Below, in pieces: positions 1 through 11,538 of a DNA stretch of 64,000 bases (position 1 is the stretch's first letter; every line of letters starts with the position of its first letter). Location: contig JACVRA010000248.1 in the NCBI GenBank assembly GCA_019828545.1, positions 248,001 through 312,000 of the forward strand, in the 5' to 3' direction. The notes beneath the pieces were generated by a model. That model was not told where the DNA came from. It ran no database searches and saw nothing but the letters and a program-made list of their open reading frames with translations. The position numbers and the translations under genes are program-made. This DNA is from Paracamarosporium sp. OC-R06-R3. Lineage: Eukaryota; Ascomycota; Dothideomycetes; Pleosporales; Didymosphaeriaceae.

Positions 1-1451
1 TTCCAGAAATCGCTCCGATGGAAAGACGACCGTCATTATCAGCTGCTCTGCGTTTCAACTCCTTAGGTAGCTTAAAGATGGGTGGAGTGTATGTAGAACT
101 GTAAATCGGAACGATATCTTGGGCAGACATGGAATTATCGTATATGGCAGGTGTCACTGTGAAGTTCGCCCGCTCGTAATCAACAATGAGGTATGATTCC
201 TGGAGGAAGGTGCGTCCAAGAATGAATTTGCCATTTGGCGACTTTTTGATTGGAAAGTAACTTGTTGTATTCGAGACAATCGGCCAATCGATTTGAAGGT
301 CGAAGGCATCGTAAGGCAGCACAATTCTCGTGGATGTTTCGTTGTTAAAGTTCTCGCTTCCGATCTTGAAGGATACTGTAGCATTTTTGTTCCTGTTGTT
401 CTGCCGTGCCGATGCGTTCATGGTATAAAGGTTGGAGGCGTCATTGTATTCCAACTGGAAATGCTGTGCGAACTGATCGCAAATGTTGTCGGGTAACCAT
501 AGGTATGGTAATGCAGAGTCAATCGTAGCGAGGAAACGTGATTCGGACGTGAGAAATTCGATGGAGGAAAGATTTTGATCCGGCGCGTATGTAATTGACT
601 GCATGCCCACTACGAGGCTGTTGTTCTTGTCATTGGACATATTAATACTGATACCACTCGAAATTTTCGCTCGAGACTGGTCGAATCCGCCAAAAACAAG
701 ACTTCCAACCGCGCCTTCACCATTATTGCCTGTATATTCATTAGTATATCGTGGAATCAGCGTTAGCAGTGTGGTAAGGCATTGGATTTTGGAGCGCTCG
801 AAGTCGATTAATATATATAGAGCCATTTACGGGACGGGGGGACTCACGGTAGTATGCTCCTGCAGTATAGCCATAAGATCTACTGGGGAGCGAGTGGCCT
901 GAATTGTAGAAATTATCAAGAAGAGGGAGTGCTTCCACAGCGTCTCCGATAATGTCTAATGGGTAGAACCCGATTCCGAGCATGCCTATGTAGAAACCCG
1001 GGGCGTGAGCCACTCCATTATTGAGCAAGATGACGCTCGCTTTGGAACTTTCACCCAGCCCTATGTTATCTGAGCCCCAAGTGACGGGTAGACTTTCGTC
1101 ACTTGACCACCATTCGTGAATTGCGATATCGTGGAAGCCAGTATATTTCCAGGATGATGACTCTTGGTGGCTGAAACCAAGAAGCTGTTCTCCTTTGAAG
1201 GTCCCAATTCCGCGTTGTTCTGCGCAGTATTCATCGCACCATTCAACCTTCTCGGGTAGGAAGGTGACTGGTGATGAAGTCGATGGCAGGATTCTGAAAT
1301 TTTGACCATGGCCGGTTCCGTCATCTCCGACATTGATGTAGAACGAAGACCATTTTCCATCGTTACCATCGAAATCTCCACTTGGTGCTAAAACAATGGG
1401 CTCGAGAGGCAAAATAGCCTTGTTCACATTCATATATTTATCGAAGAGCAT
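1..1451 (-). CDS. Aspartic-protease-like (peptidase A1 fold) protein, truncated by the window edge, first catalytic motif missing
   Basis: Two exons: 848-1451 and 1-729. The intron at 730-847 (118 bases) has a GTGAGT donor and an ACAG acceptor and joins in phase. The gene runs off the start of the window, so the C-terminus is absent. The pepsin fold is recognisable from DGKWSSFYINVG near residue 31, a VGSLVFGGFD segment after the intron, IDSALPYLWLP at the second active-site loop, and FILGRTFLQESYLIVDYE near the end, followed by the start of a linker. Where active pepsins have the first D-T/S-G motif, this protein has LPSTSSPV, so the first catalytic Asp is gone. That is typical of a fungal class of membrane-anchored A1-like proteins that are probably not proteases. 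The ATG at 1451 gives no signal peptide; a hydrophobic stretch lies just upstream in another frame, so the true 5' end may differ. Confidence 0.8.
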
Positions 1452-2991
1452 TGTAGGTATAAGAGCATGATAAGTAGAACAAAGATCAGGAGCTACAAGT
1501 GATGAAAGTCAAGCACAAGAAGATTCGGTCAATCAAGTAAGTCCTAGTTTCGGCGGCGCAGTGTTTTGACTACGCTTCCAAAAAATCGGAAACTAGCGAA
1601 GAGGCTTCCGCAGTTCTCTGGTTACAGCCTTGCAGGGTGCCTGCGCTGTCTCACCGGTCGTGGACTTACGCGATCCAGTACAAAAGCTGTTTAACGGAAA
1701 GAGCAAACGAACCAAGGCCTATCAATATTCAAGTTCGCACTTTCTTTCAAACGGCCCCTGGCACGAGGAGGATCACACTGCAGGTACGAGGCTGAACTAG
1801 GCGGCGTTGGGTTTTACGCGGTACATTGCACAGAGTATACATAAAAGGCAAGAGTCAACTGAACCAGCTAACAGTATACATATGGTAGTTTACGATGACT
1901 ATCAAATTGAGGTTCCGAAGACAGAAGGTGGGGCAGATGGCGCATAGATACCTGAGATGAAAGAAAAGCTAAATTAGAGGCCCGCGGGCAGTTTTCGTCC
2001 CGCCCACAATCTTAACACAGCCCTGCGTGAGCCCTGCGTCAGCGCGCCCCTCCTTCCTTATATCTATGGGTCTGCTTCTTGCGCATGTGTTGGGGAAATT
2101 AAGATGTAACAGTATACAAATCAAAGACACCATGCTTACTCAGTGATAAACCTGTTGGGATCGATAACACTAAAGATTCTAGTTGGCGAGTGTCCTCTCT
2201 TCAAGTGGGCTAGGGCTTGCAGTGCGCTGCGCTGGCAAAGCTTAGCAATGAGATCTCACCGGAACCCAATGTCTATGCCCCGCTTTCTAAGCTCTAACAA
2301 GATATACAACCAATCACAACCATGCGACTCTCTAACCTTCAGTGATTGGTACGTTCCAGAACACCTCGCTCAAAATAAAATTGCAGTACCACGCCTCACT
2401 TACGGCATCGTCGGAGTGCAGTTATTTGCAACACACCTCCATATATGTCACCAATCCGCCCCAATTGGATAATCCGTCGTGGAACGAAAATCACTCTGCA
2501 ACCTCGAACACCTTCCACACTCATTTGTATAAATACAGATCAGGCTGATATCTATGGATACAAAAATATGGATTATTGAGAAGGACCGAATATGTAGTTG
2601 AAAGAATGAACATGTTTATCTGACGAATCTACAGTATTTCGATATCCAGTCCGTCTATAACATCTATCATCTCGTCAGGGCTAGACATTGCAGTGTATGT
2701 AGCCACCAGCAGCTTCAAGCATGGTTGACCTTACCGGTCTCTGAAATGCAGTACAAGTTCCAGGTGAACTTGCGGGCAGGGTTTGCATCCACAATGCTTA
2801 ACGATGTACACCTACCTACAGAGTTGGCCTTCCTCGTTCCTTGTCTTTCGAGAACGAGTGCTCGTCAGCGCCAAGGACTGTAGTGAAAAGTCCCCATTTT
2901 CAGGCGAACCGTGAATCATTTGTGCTGCATCTGAGCCGCGCATACACGAGCCTAAGTCAGAGCGAGACCACCTGAATAAGAACGACACACG
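1452..2991. other. Intergenic, no gene recognised
   Basis: No reading frame here looks like a protein family I know, and frames are short on both strands. The stretch is moderately AT-rich and lies between two accessory-type loci. Confidence 0.4.
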
Positions 2992-3564
2992 GTGTACAGG
3001 ATACACAGAACAGCGAAGAAGGTTGACCTACAGGAAAATCTGCAATTGAAGTTTACAATAAGTTTGAAGTTCACGTGGAAAGAGGGTATGATCCTCAAAA
3101 TTCGCCGGGGAGAGGAAGAGGAGATTTTAATCGGGAAGGTGGATGTTAACACAGCTGGAGATCCTTTTACAACACCGAAATCTATCCACATAACAGTACG
3201 GGGACGACTCATCGAAGCGGTGGTAAAGAAGCCGCAGAGTGGTACAAGAGAAGGGCCTTCTGGATACGGCTAGTCTTTAGTGAGTGCGAGGAACAGTGAC
3301 GTGGGTTCCATCATTCCAGATGATGAAGGACTTTTGCTGGAGCATGAGAGTGTAGTATGTCTGTGGATAGATGCTGAGATTGCACAAAATGCTGATTTGG
3401 AACCAGAGCTTGAGAGATATACTGGAAGGTTTGGAATTGTGTTGTTGCATCAGACAGGTACCGACGACATGGCAACGTATACACGTGTTGGGTTTGTGAG
3501 ATTTCGTGGACATATCTTGAAGCGGATACAGAGGGTTAAAATATCTAGATTTGTTATAGCATAG
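2992..3564 (+). pseudogene. Fragment of a HET-domain protein C-terminus
   Basis: Two frames can be joined by an intron at 3242-3319 (78 bases, GTACAA donor, TTCCAG acceptor) that keeps phase. The result resembles the region downstream of the HET domain in fungal heterokaryon-incompatibility proteins: a GDPF...ITVRGRLIEAVV segment as in the usual DPFG..G.L.LRG.L, then a stretch ending in LLLHQTGTDDMATYTRVG, like the closing LLL.P.......Y.RVG segment of this family. The HET domain itself (ALSYVWG, WIDAICINQ) is not found upstream, so this is a 5'-truncated relic. The full-length HET gene 700 bases away on the other strand supports a local HET cluster. It could also be the last exons of a highly diverged gene. 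Confidence 0.4.
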
Positions 3565-4241
3565 TTAGGTTAATAGTATCACTTTAAGTCTAAAACACCT
3601 ACAAGTAATGTACTTTACTACTAATGAATCAATCCCCTCCCACATGTATAATAGCCTTGCTCTATGCAGATAGTCCACATAGGATCATGCTACATACAGA
3701 GATAATAGGAAGTCACCCCACAGTTCGTACCTTCTACAGCTACTCCTTGTGATTAGGCTATCATGCGAATAAACTCTAGATGTGTGCGTTTGGGTGAGTA
3801 GCGAGGTGTTGCGGGCTAAAGTCAGAAGCGCTACCATCTCAACCTTGTCTCACCGCCTTGAGGTCGAGCGGCTTCGTAAGCACAACCATGAGCACCTAGA
3901 AAATACGTCAAAGAAGAGAAGCTGGTAATCATAAAGTCGTCACTATAGGCCACAAAGACAGCCGCGCCTCGCCAGCCCTGACCTTGCGTGAGAGGCATTT
4001 CCGATTTTCAAAGTGTGTGAGGAGAAGAACGGAATGCAATGAGCGGCCACTACAAGCATCTGGTTAATCAATCCTGCTTGAGGAACTTTCTGCGGAAACA
4101 ACTGGAGGATGTGATGGAATAGAATATCCGACTAATCGAAGCCACGGAAAAACAACCTTTTCTTTATATCTTGTGATACTGTGTCTCAGATCAGTTGAGG
4201 GAAATGTGCTAGACCATAGCTTTGGACACTTTCTTGTAGAT
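3565..4241. other. Intergenic, no gene recognised
   Basis: This lies between the HET fragment and the 3' end of the HET gene. No supportable coding frame is seen. Confidence 0.4.
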
Positions 4242-6262
4242 TCATACAAAACGCATGAACTTCCACGCAAGTCCAACCAAATCCCACAATTCTCCATCCA
4301 TTAGCCCGTGAATATAACAAGCTCCAATAATTTCCCATCGATCCCCTCGGGACCTTAAGACCAGTGGCATTCTCATCCCTTGGAAAACGCAAATTTGATC
4401 TCCAATCCGCGTGCGGAAAGGGACCCAGCCAATTCTGCCATGTTGGGACACAAAAAAGTGTCTTGCGTCTCGAACTCTACCCTCAGCTTGCTCAAAAGGC
4501 TCAGCTAGCTTTCCGAGCAAGGTGCCGTAGAATGCCCAGGTCATGGGGTCATACTGCCAGCGTTTTTCCATCTGTAGCTTTTTCAAGAGGTACCAATATC
4601 CGAATGCGACCCCTAACTCGTTCCCAACCGACTGGTTTGGAGAGCTGTAATCAAAGCGTGGCCCACGATTATACAGGAGTGTCCGCCAAAAAGCATCGAA
4701 TGATTGTCCGTCCATAATGCTTTCTTGAGGGTCTAAAGAAGGATCTGCCAGTAGCCTAATCTCTGACAGCCAATGGACCATGTCGGTTTCATACTTGGAA
4801 ACTACTTCCAACGCCATGCACCCGTCGACGCGACCATCTCTTATGTGCTGTTCTGACGAAGGTACTTTTGGCCGCTTCCTAGCAATAATCCGGACTTGAT
4901 CAAAGACAGCTCCTTTGATTTCTATCTCCTGGGTTCGATTAGCGAGTCTGCAGAATCCGGTATCTATGCTGTCTTGAATAGACTCACATTCGGAACACAA
5001 ATTTTCCAGAGATTTGTAGACAAACTCGGTATTTTATGGAAACTTTTATCCATACGAACTTCTGGGGTTGGTAAAGGTCTCTTCTCTTGTAAGTAGAGAC
5101 TTTTATAGAATCCTGTCATCAATAATCCAGGGCTATGAGGCGAAATAAGATCAGGAACCCAAGAAGGCATACCCAATTCATGATTTTGGGGGTTTGCATG
5201 AAATGCCAACCATTCAATGAGGAATCTGTGCTCCTTGGGGTTTTTCTCTAGCACCAATATTTCAATTCCATCTTCTGTGATTCGATATTCTGGTATTCCC
5301 AGCAAAGTCATTTTGCCGACAAGGCAAGCAAGATCGGTGAAACTTTTCTGGTAGGAAATGAACGCTTCTGAAATCCCAGAAGACACTCCGGCAAGCGCAA
5401 AGAACCTATCTCGATCGTCTGTCGCTCCCATTCCCGGGTGTCTTGACAACGTGTCGTACAATGGAAGTGGGCCTTTCTTTTTGAAATCATAGTAGCTCTC
5501 TGCAACATTTCGAGCCTTGAGAGCAGACGCTTTGGGGCTGCCCATAAATATATCGTAATTTTCGTATAAGTTTCGATGTCGTGCAATCTGTATGGCTGTC
5601 CAAAGCACTACATCCGTGTTCAGGTTCAAAGATCCCTTCCATATGATAGATTTTCGGGCCATTAGAAGTTCTTGAATAACCCAAACTCGACTAAACCAGG
5701 AATTACTGATGATTCTGAAAAGTGCAATCCATTCAGAATTGAATCTAGGATTAGGTACTCCCCTGGATCTCCAATCAAAGTCGTGGAAGTCATAACGGCC
5801 GACATCTGCGTCATATTGGTTTCCGCGGCACTTTTGGTATAAGGCATTAGCGATATCCAACCCTTTCAAGTCGTCATGGTGTTCTTTCCCTAGCCAAATG
5901 ATGACGCGGTTGGCTTGAGCGTAGATTTTTGACATCAACCGAACTTGACATGTCTTCTCATCGGTATTATCTTGATTGATGCAGATCTGATCAGCCCAAA
6001 GTAACTTCATGGACCCGCGAAGACGCCTCTCATGTAGAGCTGCATGAAGATTTACTCCAATCTCCATTGATTTACCATCACATCTAATCCGTATCTTTTC
6101 AGTTTGGTCTCCCCATACGTATGAAAGTGCTTCAAACTCCGAACCGTCAAGGTTGCACTCCAAAAGCTGAATTGACAGTATGCTCTGCCTAGTGTCCGGG
6201 ATGATCTTTATAAGCCGGATGCTCTTTCCCTGTAGCGTTCGATGGTAAGTAAACGCACCCAT
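4242..6262 (-). CDS. HET-domain (heterokaryon incompatibility) protein
   Basis: Exons 4988-6262 and 4242-4928. The 59-base intron at 4929-4987 has GTGAGT, a CGCTAATC branch site and CCCAG, and joins in phase 0, giving 653 residues. The N-terminal HET domain carries the family hallmarks FEALSYVWGD (residues 43-52), LLWADQICINQD (88-98) and ANRVIIWLG, then WFSRVWVIQE and a DDRDRFFALAG segment. The C-terminal region has the usual GRIGWVP, GDQICVFQGMRMPLVLR and CYIHGLMDGE motifs. HET domains are TIR-like and trigger programmed cell death when unlike fungal individuals fuse, or on other immune triggers; the protein acts in the cytoplasm. The ATG at 6262 lies immediately before the typical N-terminal segment. 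It looks intact. Such genes are usually fast-evolving and lie in accessory regions. Confidence 0.9.
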
Positions 6263-7437
6263 TACGGTTTATCTAGTCGCGAAAATGAACAAGAGGGAAG
6301 AAACCCGGGTTTTGCAAGACCAACTATGAAGGTTTTGACGAAGGCTGCTTGAATGCATATAGTGTAGATATGCCAACCCTCGCTTTCCGGTGAGATCCTT
6401 GACCGGTAGCCGGTGAGCTTAGCAGGTGCCTGCAACATTTGAGTTATTTAACTTGTTAGATGAAACCCTTGTCTAACTACCGACATATATCTTCACGTTC
6501 CACAGATTCTGCCTAATTCGATTGAGTCTCAATCTAGGAACTTCTATAAAATTGAGCCTAAGATACCTTTGGAGTTTCACTGCGTAGCCTGCCATTGATA
6601 GAACATTCAGTGCTTTCAGTGCCTGATCCACCAGTTCCATTCATATAAAGGTTGTGTGCTTCCAACTGTTAGCGTCTGAATCCTTATAAGTTTTCTAAGG
6701 GGGGTAAGGCTTCGATCTAACGGCGCTAGAGATTAAGTCTAGCGCTCTTGCATTGAAGATTAGCCAACAATAGGACTGAGGGTGCTCAAATATTGAAAAA
6801 TAGTTGCGCATTTATCAAAGCCATTTCCGTATTAGGAAGACTTACTTCAGCGTCAACGAGACGAGCCGTAATTGTCTGGGAAGATGTCTAGTCAAAGCGC
6901 GTGAGTTGCATTGGGCATCCTGCACATCATCATACGAGGGTAACGCTTCACATTAGGACTCGCTCCCAAAGGAGAATCATAATACGAATCCTGCCATGGC
7001 CAGAGCTCTTTTCAAGCTTCAGGCCAAAAGCTACAGAGCTTGTTCAGCTGAGCGGTCAGCGATGCCAAGGCTGCTAAAAGCGTGCCAAGCTCACAGCCCC
7101 ACGAATGCCTGGAATATGATTGGTCAGGCAGCTACCGACGTCACCGCGCTCCCTTTGCGAGGAATTGCCTGATCTTGCTTCAGGATGTATGTTGGCTGTA
7201 CTGGCGATCTTTCGATGTGCGCAGCATGCCACCGTCAAACGACGCAGTGCTAGGTCATGGGTCCGGAGCTGAAGTCATAGCTTCTCGCGTTTATATCCTG
7301 CGATGTCCCCAACTTTCAACACTCCATACACATAGCATCAATCGATCCACAATAATCTAGAGTGTCGGCCTTCTCATCCCGGGTCTTTTTATTCACTTAT
7401 CTACAAGTCCAATCCTCCAGCTATTACACATACCAAC
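6263..7437. other. Intergenic, promoter regions only
   Basis: No coding frame is supported. The stretch must hold the 5' region of the HET gene and the promoter of the small secreted-protein gene; a TATATC box at 7292-7297 lies about 145 bases before that start. Confidence 0.4.
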
Positions 7438-7731
7438 ATGAAGGCCACAGCATTAATCACCCTCGCCTTCACGGCCGTCGCGCTGGCCAATCCTGCACCT
7501 GTCGCACACCCAGAAGCAGCACTAGCACCCCTCAGCGACTCACCATCATTCGCACCTGAAATCGACGCTCGCGCAGCTGGCATCATCCTCGAATCTCGTG
7601 AACCGAAAAAGAAACCCGGCAGCAGCAGCGGCAGCAAAGGCAACAACACAGACAGCGCAGCTACCATGATCTCGTCAAATCGCGTATTTGAGCTTGGTGC
7701 TCTGGGTTTGGGAGTCATGCTTTGGGTCTGA
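7438..7731 (+). CDS. Small secreted protein, possibly GPI-anchored
   Basis: The product has 97 residues in a single exon. A clean signal peptide (MKATALITLAFTAVALA, cleavage about residue 17) is followed by an Ala/Pro/Glu-rich segment, then EPKKKPGSSSGSKGNN and a short hydrophobic C-terminus (ELGALGLGVMLWV). A Ser/Gly/Asn-rich spacer before a hydrophobic tail suggests a GPI attachment signal, so the mature peptide could be only about 50-60 residues on the cell surface. There are no cysteines, which argues against a classical disulfide-rich effector. I do not recognise a family. The CAACATG start context and the TATA-like box upstream support a real gene. Confidence 0.7.
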   Translation: MKATALITLAFTAVALANPAPVAHPEAALAPLSDSPSFAPEIDARAAGIILESREPKKKPGSSSGSKGNNTDSAATMISSNRVFELGALGLGVMLWV

Positions 7732-10263
7732 AGATTTTGTGGAGATGGCTATACGGTGTTAAGATGACAGATTTTGGAACGAGAATGAGATTTGAGCTCG
7801 AGACCTGGTGTTCTACTGGCGCCGAACTACTTTTGGTCGCGTGTAGACCTTGAGCATGCGACAACGCATTGAACCGACAACTTATGTACGACTAGAACGA
7901 ACGACGCCTGCTTCTTATTGCTATATATCACTTCATGTATAATGAATTATTGTTCTCTACAAACACCAATTGAAAATTTATCCTCTAGCCCGTGTTCTCT
8001 GCAGCTTGTGCAACGTCATGAGAAGACTCGCTTAGTGCTTCTCTCAACCCTTCCTCTCGCCCACCCAAGCCCACTATCCCAATGAAGGAATTGATCGGCC
8101 TCTCGATCTTACATCATGTTAGCTTCCAGATCTGGTTGGTGGCTTAACATTTCCAAGCTGGCCATCTAGATAAACAACCCTGGGTATCTCAAAAGTTCAG
8201 CTGTAATCTGGGCTCAATGTTAAACCGAGCACAGCCACGATTGCAATTGCGTGTTACTGCCCAGAAGCAGAAAAGAAAGTGCAGGGACAAAACGAAGACA
8301 CAGCCTCATATTTCGTATTGGTCTTGGCGCCGACGTTTACATTATGCCGGTGCAATCAGCTACACTGTTTTGCACATGGTTGATGTAGATCGACGAGCAG
8401 TTCCATCCTCACGTGCATGATTCATCACTGTTGCCTTGATGATGCCGCATTGTCGGTATTGTCGAGTCTACATACCAGCTGTTCGAGATGCTGGTGCTAG
8501 ATAATCAATGTTATGTACCGCATCATAGTCAACATAATTCTTCAGCCTGCTAAGTGAGGGCCGTCAATTCTCTCATCAAAGCATTCCTCGAATCAGAATT
8601 TCTCGGTAGTTTCGAGCAACATGGCATGCCTCCTGTACTGGTGATTGAAGGATTTAAGACATTTTATGTTGGGGCTAGTTCTATTCTAATGGCACATGGA
8701 TACTTAGGATTTCGTTGGTAGAGCATGTTGCTCTTTCACGGAGGCAACATGGCTTGAATGCAAAGAGTAGACAACGCGCTTGCGAAACCCGAATTAGTGC
8801 CTGATCGACCATGTTAATCATATTTAGTGAGCTTACTAAAAAGTCAAACAACACTTCACGACTCGAAGGAAAGATGAGAGCTCACCATAACGTGATGTTT
8901 CAGTCTCGCACTATTTACGTTACGCTATCATAGAATCGAAGGAGCCGATTAAGTCCAATACGCCAGTAAAGGCCAAACAGCAAGTAGAGGCAACAAGAGG
9001 CAGATAGCTACACATGTAGAACTTGTAAATGTTCTTCATAGAATCCACCACCGAGACCTATCTAAAGATATTTTGGGAAAGTTTGTAGGTCGCGCAACTA
9101 CACAGTATAGAGAGCAGACGCAGGCCATACCGAGATCGAATACTCACATACATGCATAGGATGTGGCAGGATGAAATTCCTTGAATATCCGAAGTAACCC
9201 GATTTTGATAAATTAAGAGTCAAGTATATCGGCAAGCGGTAATTGTATCAGCAGCGTAGATCTGTAGTCCTGATATATAAATCCACCAATGTCTGAGATC
9301 AAGGCTCCAACACTCGCATGCGGCATCCCACTGAGCGAAATCTGCACGCTCGACCAGAATGGTCACAATGAAGCCTCTCAACACATTTTCTGCAGGGATC
9401 CCCGCTGCAACTGTAACAATAGCATTATTGGAAAGCACCAATCCTGATGTTCTTGGTGATAGTCTCAATCTGGCAGGTGTTGTTCGCTCGCTCTTTTCAG
9501 CATCCAAATTTTTTTTTTTGGTTGCCGGTACGAACGCCCGTGCCATAGGGCCATAAGGTGTTCTAAACTTCTACCAAAAACTACCAACAAACCACACGGA
9601 CTGTTGCAATTAAAGACTTCATTTTTGATCTAACAACAACAGCTGTATTTCTTTCTATAACAAGACTTAAAGCGGGAGGTGAGGGTCGAATCAGATAAGA
9701 CAAGCCAATCGCGCAATGTTGTTTAATTGTTAAATGCGTTGAGGGAAACCATACCCTGCTTCACATCAAAGATTAAAATGTTTGCTGTTCGAAATTGCCC
9801 GTGGCGTGAATTGAGATTGACCCTGGTTAATTCGCAGCGCACCATCCATGCCTAGATTAGAGCCTGTGGCTGAAACGTTCCCACTTTTGTCCGTTCCCCG
9901 CGTTCCTCCAATTTTCCGACCTCTCTAACTGTTCTAACGCGCCTAATATTCCCGTCCAGTACCGTTCGCTAACCATGTGTTGTTTCATGCCGGCTACTGA
10001 ATAGGTCGTAGTTGCACTTGGCCCACCTTGGCCTTGTCTATTTCATGCTATAGAAGCATTCCCAATGGAGACAATGGCCCTTAGTTCTTCCTTATTGAAT
10101 TTCGACAAGATTGGTCTTCCCTGCTGTGGCCTAGGAGGCTCTTGGTCTTTTTCCGATATAGTATTTGAACGGGCGATCGGCCTCTCAACATGAGTACACG
10201 GCGCATCCCTTCTTTCGAATATCCTTCATCTCTTCTTCCAGCAAGTAGCGCAGGTCGTGCAAA
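7732..10263. other. Long gene-poor stretch
   Basis: About 2.5 kb with no convincing coding frame on either strand; the longest frames (near 8217-8420 and 9220-9556) have no recognisable motifs. I see no inverted repeats or transposase motifs. The last 150 bases must hold the promoter of the secreted HExxH protein. Confidence 0.4.
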
Positions 10264-11538
10264 ATGTTCAAGCAAGCCTTGGCCCTTTCTTTTCTCCAGG
10301 CCGTTGTTACGGCTGCCCCTGCGGGCACCCCAGTCCGGGCGGCTGCCGCACCTCCTGCAACATTTACAGCAAACCCGAACATCGGCCCAGGAGGTAGTAC
10401 CTACACGGACTCTGCGCACTTTCGTGTCTATGGAGCGACGGGCACGACAGCGAACAATGCCCTCAATATGCTCGAGGCAGCTTATTCCTGCTTTGTCGAC
10501 ACCTTAGGCTGGCGATCTTCTGGGTTGTCTTACAACGACGCTTCTGATACTGGCTCATACACAAAAGTCAATATCTACTCAGTCGGTTCATTAAGTAATG
10601 CCGCTGGTGTCATGCACTCGGACTATAACACGGGCATGTCTTGGCTTGAGGTTGTCAACACGTATCTGACGGTTCCCGGTGTTACTGTACACGAGTACGG
10701 TCACGGCCTGACCTACCACGCTAAGAACTGGGTAGACCAAGGTAATACCGGAGCATGGTGGGAGACTGTAGCGAACTGGGTTGCCGATACCTACAAGACG
10801 TCACCGCTCTGCGCGTCTGCACGCTCAAAATACGGACAGTCGACAAGTGCGACGGAGATAAACTTAAACACCATCATCAGCAATTCATACCTCGTCCTCG
10901 TTGACGGCGCCGCCAACTACTACGAGCAGTGGCCATTCCTATCGTACCTGACATACAATCCGGATAGCTTCTCGGGTCTCGGAACGAACACCATCCGCGA
11001 ATCTTTCGCGCAGTACAGCAAGAATAGCAACGAGACTCCACTGCACACGTTCGCTCGCCTCTCCAAGAGTGCCACGATTCAACAAGTCGTCGGTCGCTAT
11101 TGGGCACGCATGGCTTTTGCAGACATCGGCCATCCTACTGCACAGTCTGTCTTCCTCGCGCAACGTGGCTCACTCAACTACGCCAATCTTGATTCCCAGT
11201 CCAACGGCGTATACAAGGTCAAGAGCGCACGGCAACCCCGTTACATGGGCGCAAACATCATCCCCCTGAAGAAGTCCGGCACTGTGACCGTTACGGCAAA
11301 AATTACGACTAGCGGCACGTACACGGCGACACTGTCAATACGCAATACCAGCACAGGTGCGACCAGATACATTGACTTCGCCAGCGGGTCGGCGTCGGCT
11401 TCCGTTTCGAGCAGCGAGGAGGCAGCTGTTGTGGTCGCGAACACGCCCGCATTGATTCAGTACGACCCCTTCAATATCCCTAGCTCGGTCAGCAAAGGCC
11501 TCGACTACACCCTCACCCTCACCGGGGCGGCCGCATAG
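10264..11538 (+). CDS. Secreted DUF6055-like protein with HExxH zinc-protease signature
   Basis: Single exon, 424 residues. A signal peptide (MFKQALALSFLQAVVTAAPA, about 18-20 residues) directs it to the secretory pathway. The central region has HFRVYG near residue 52 and VTVHEYGHGLTYH at 141-152, where His143-Glu144 and His147 form an HExxH motif, followed by GAWWETVANWVAD. Glu167, twenty residues after the second His, sits where gluzincin metallopeptidases have their third zinc ligand. The layout fits the DUF6055 family, found in fungi and bacteria and not well characterised. The C-terminal part (about 320-424) is Thr/Ser-rich and beta-like (TVTVTAKITTSGTYTATLSI), probably a beta-sandwich. 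Family assignment is from memory of the motif; protease activity is inference. Confidence 0.8.
   Translation: MFKQALALSFLQAVVTAAPAGTPVRAAAAPPATFTANPNIGPGGSTYTDSAHFRVYGATGTTANNALNMLEAAYSCFVDTLGWRSSGLSYNDASDTGSYTKVNIYSVGSLSNAAGVMHSDYNTGMSWLEVVNTYLTVPGVTVHEYGHGLTYHAKNWVDQGNTGAWWETVANWVADTYKTSPLCASARSKYGQSTSATEINLNTIISNSYLVLVDGAANYYEQWPFLSYLTYNPDSFSGLGTNTIRESFAQYSKNSNETPLHTFARLSKSATIQQVVGRYWARMAFADIGHPTAQSVFLAQRGSLNYANLDSQSNGVYKVKSARQPRYMGANIIPLKKSGTVTVTAKITTSGTYTATLSIRNTSTGATRYIDFASGSASASVSSSEEAAVVVANTPALIQYDPFNIPSSVSKGLDYTLTLTGAAA

Noticed and set aside
3277..3513. Minus-strand frames over the HET fragment
   Set aside because: No family resemblance; the plus-strand reading explains the segment better.
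4929..5000. Frameshift in the HET gene
   Set aside because: The frame change is fully explained by a canonical 59-base intron.
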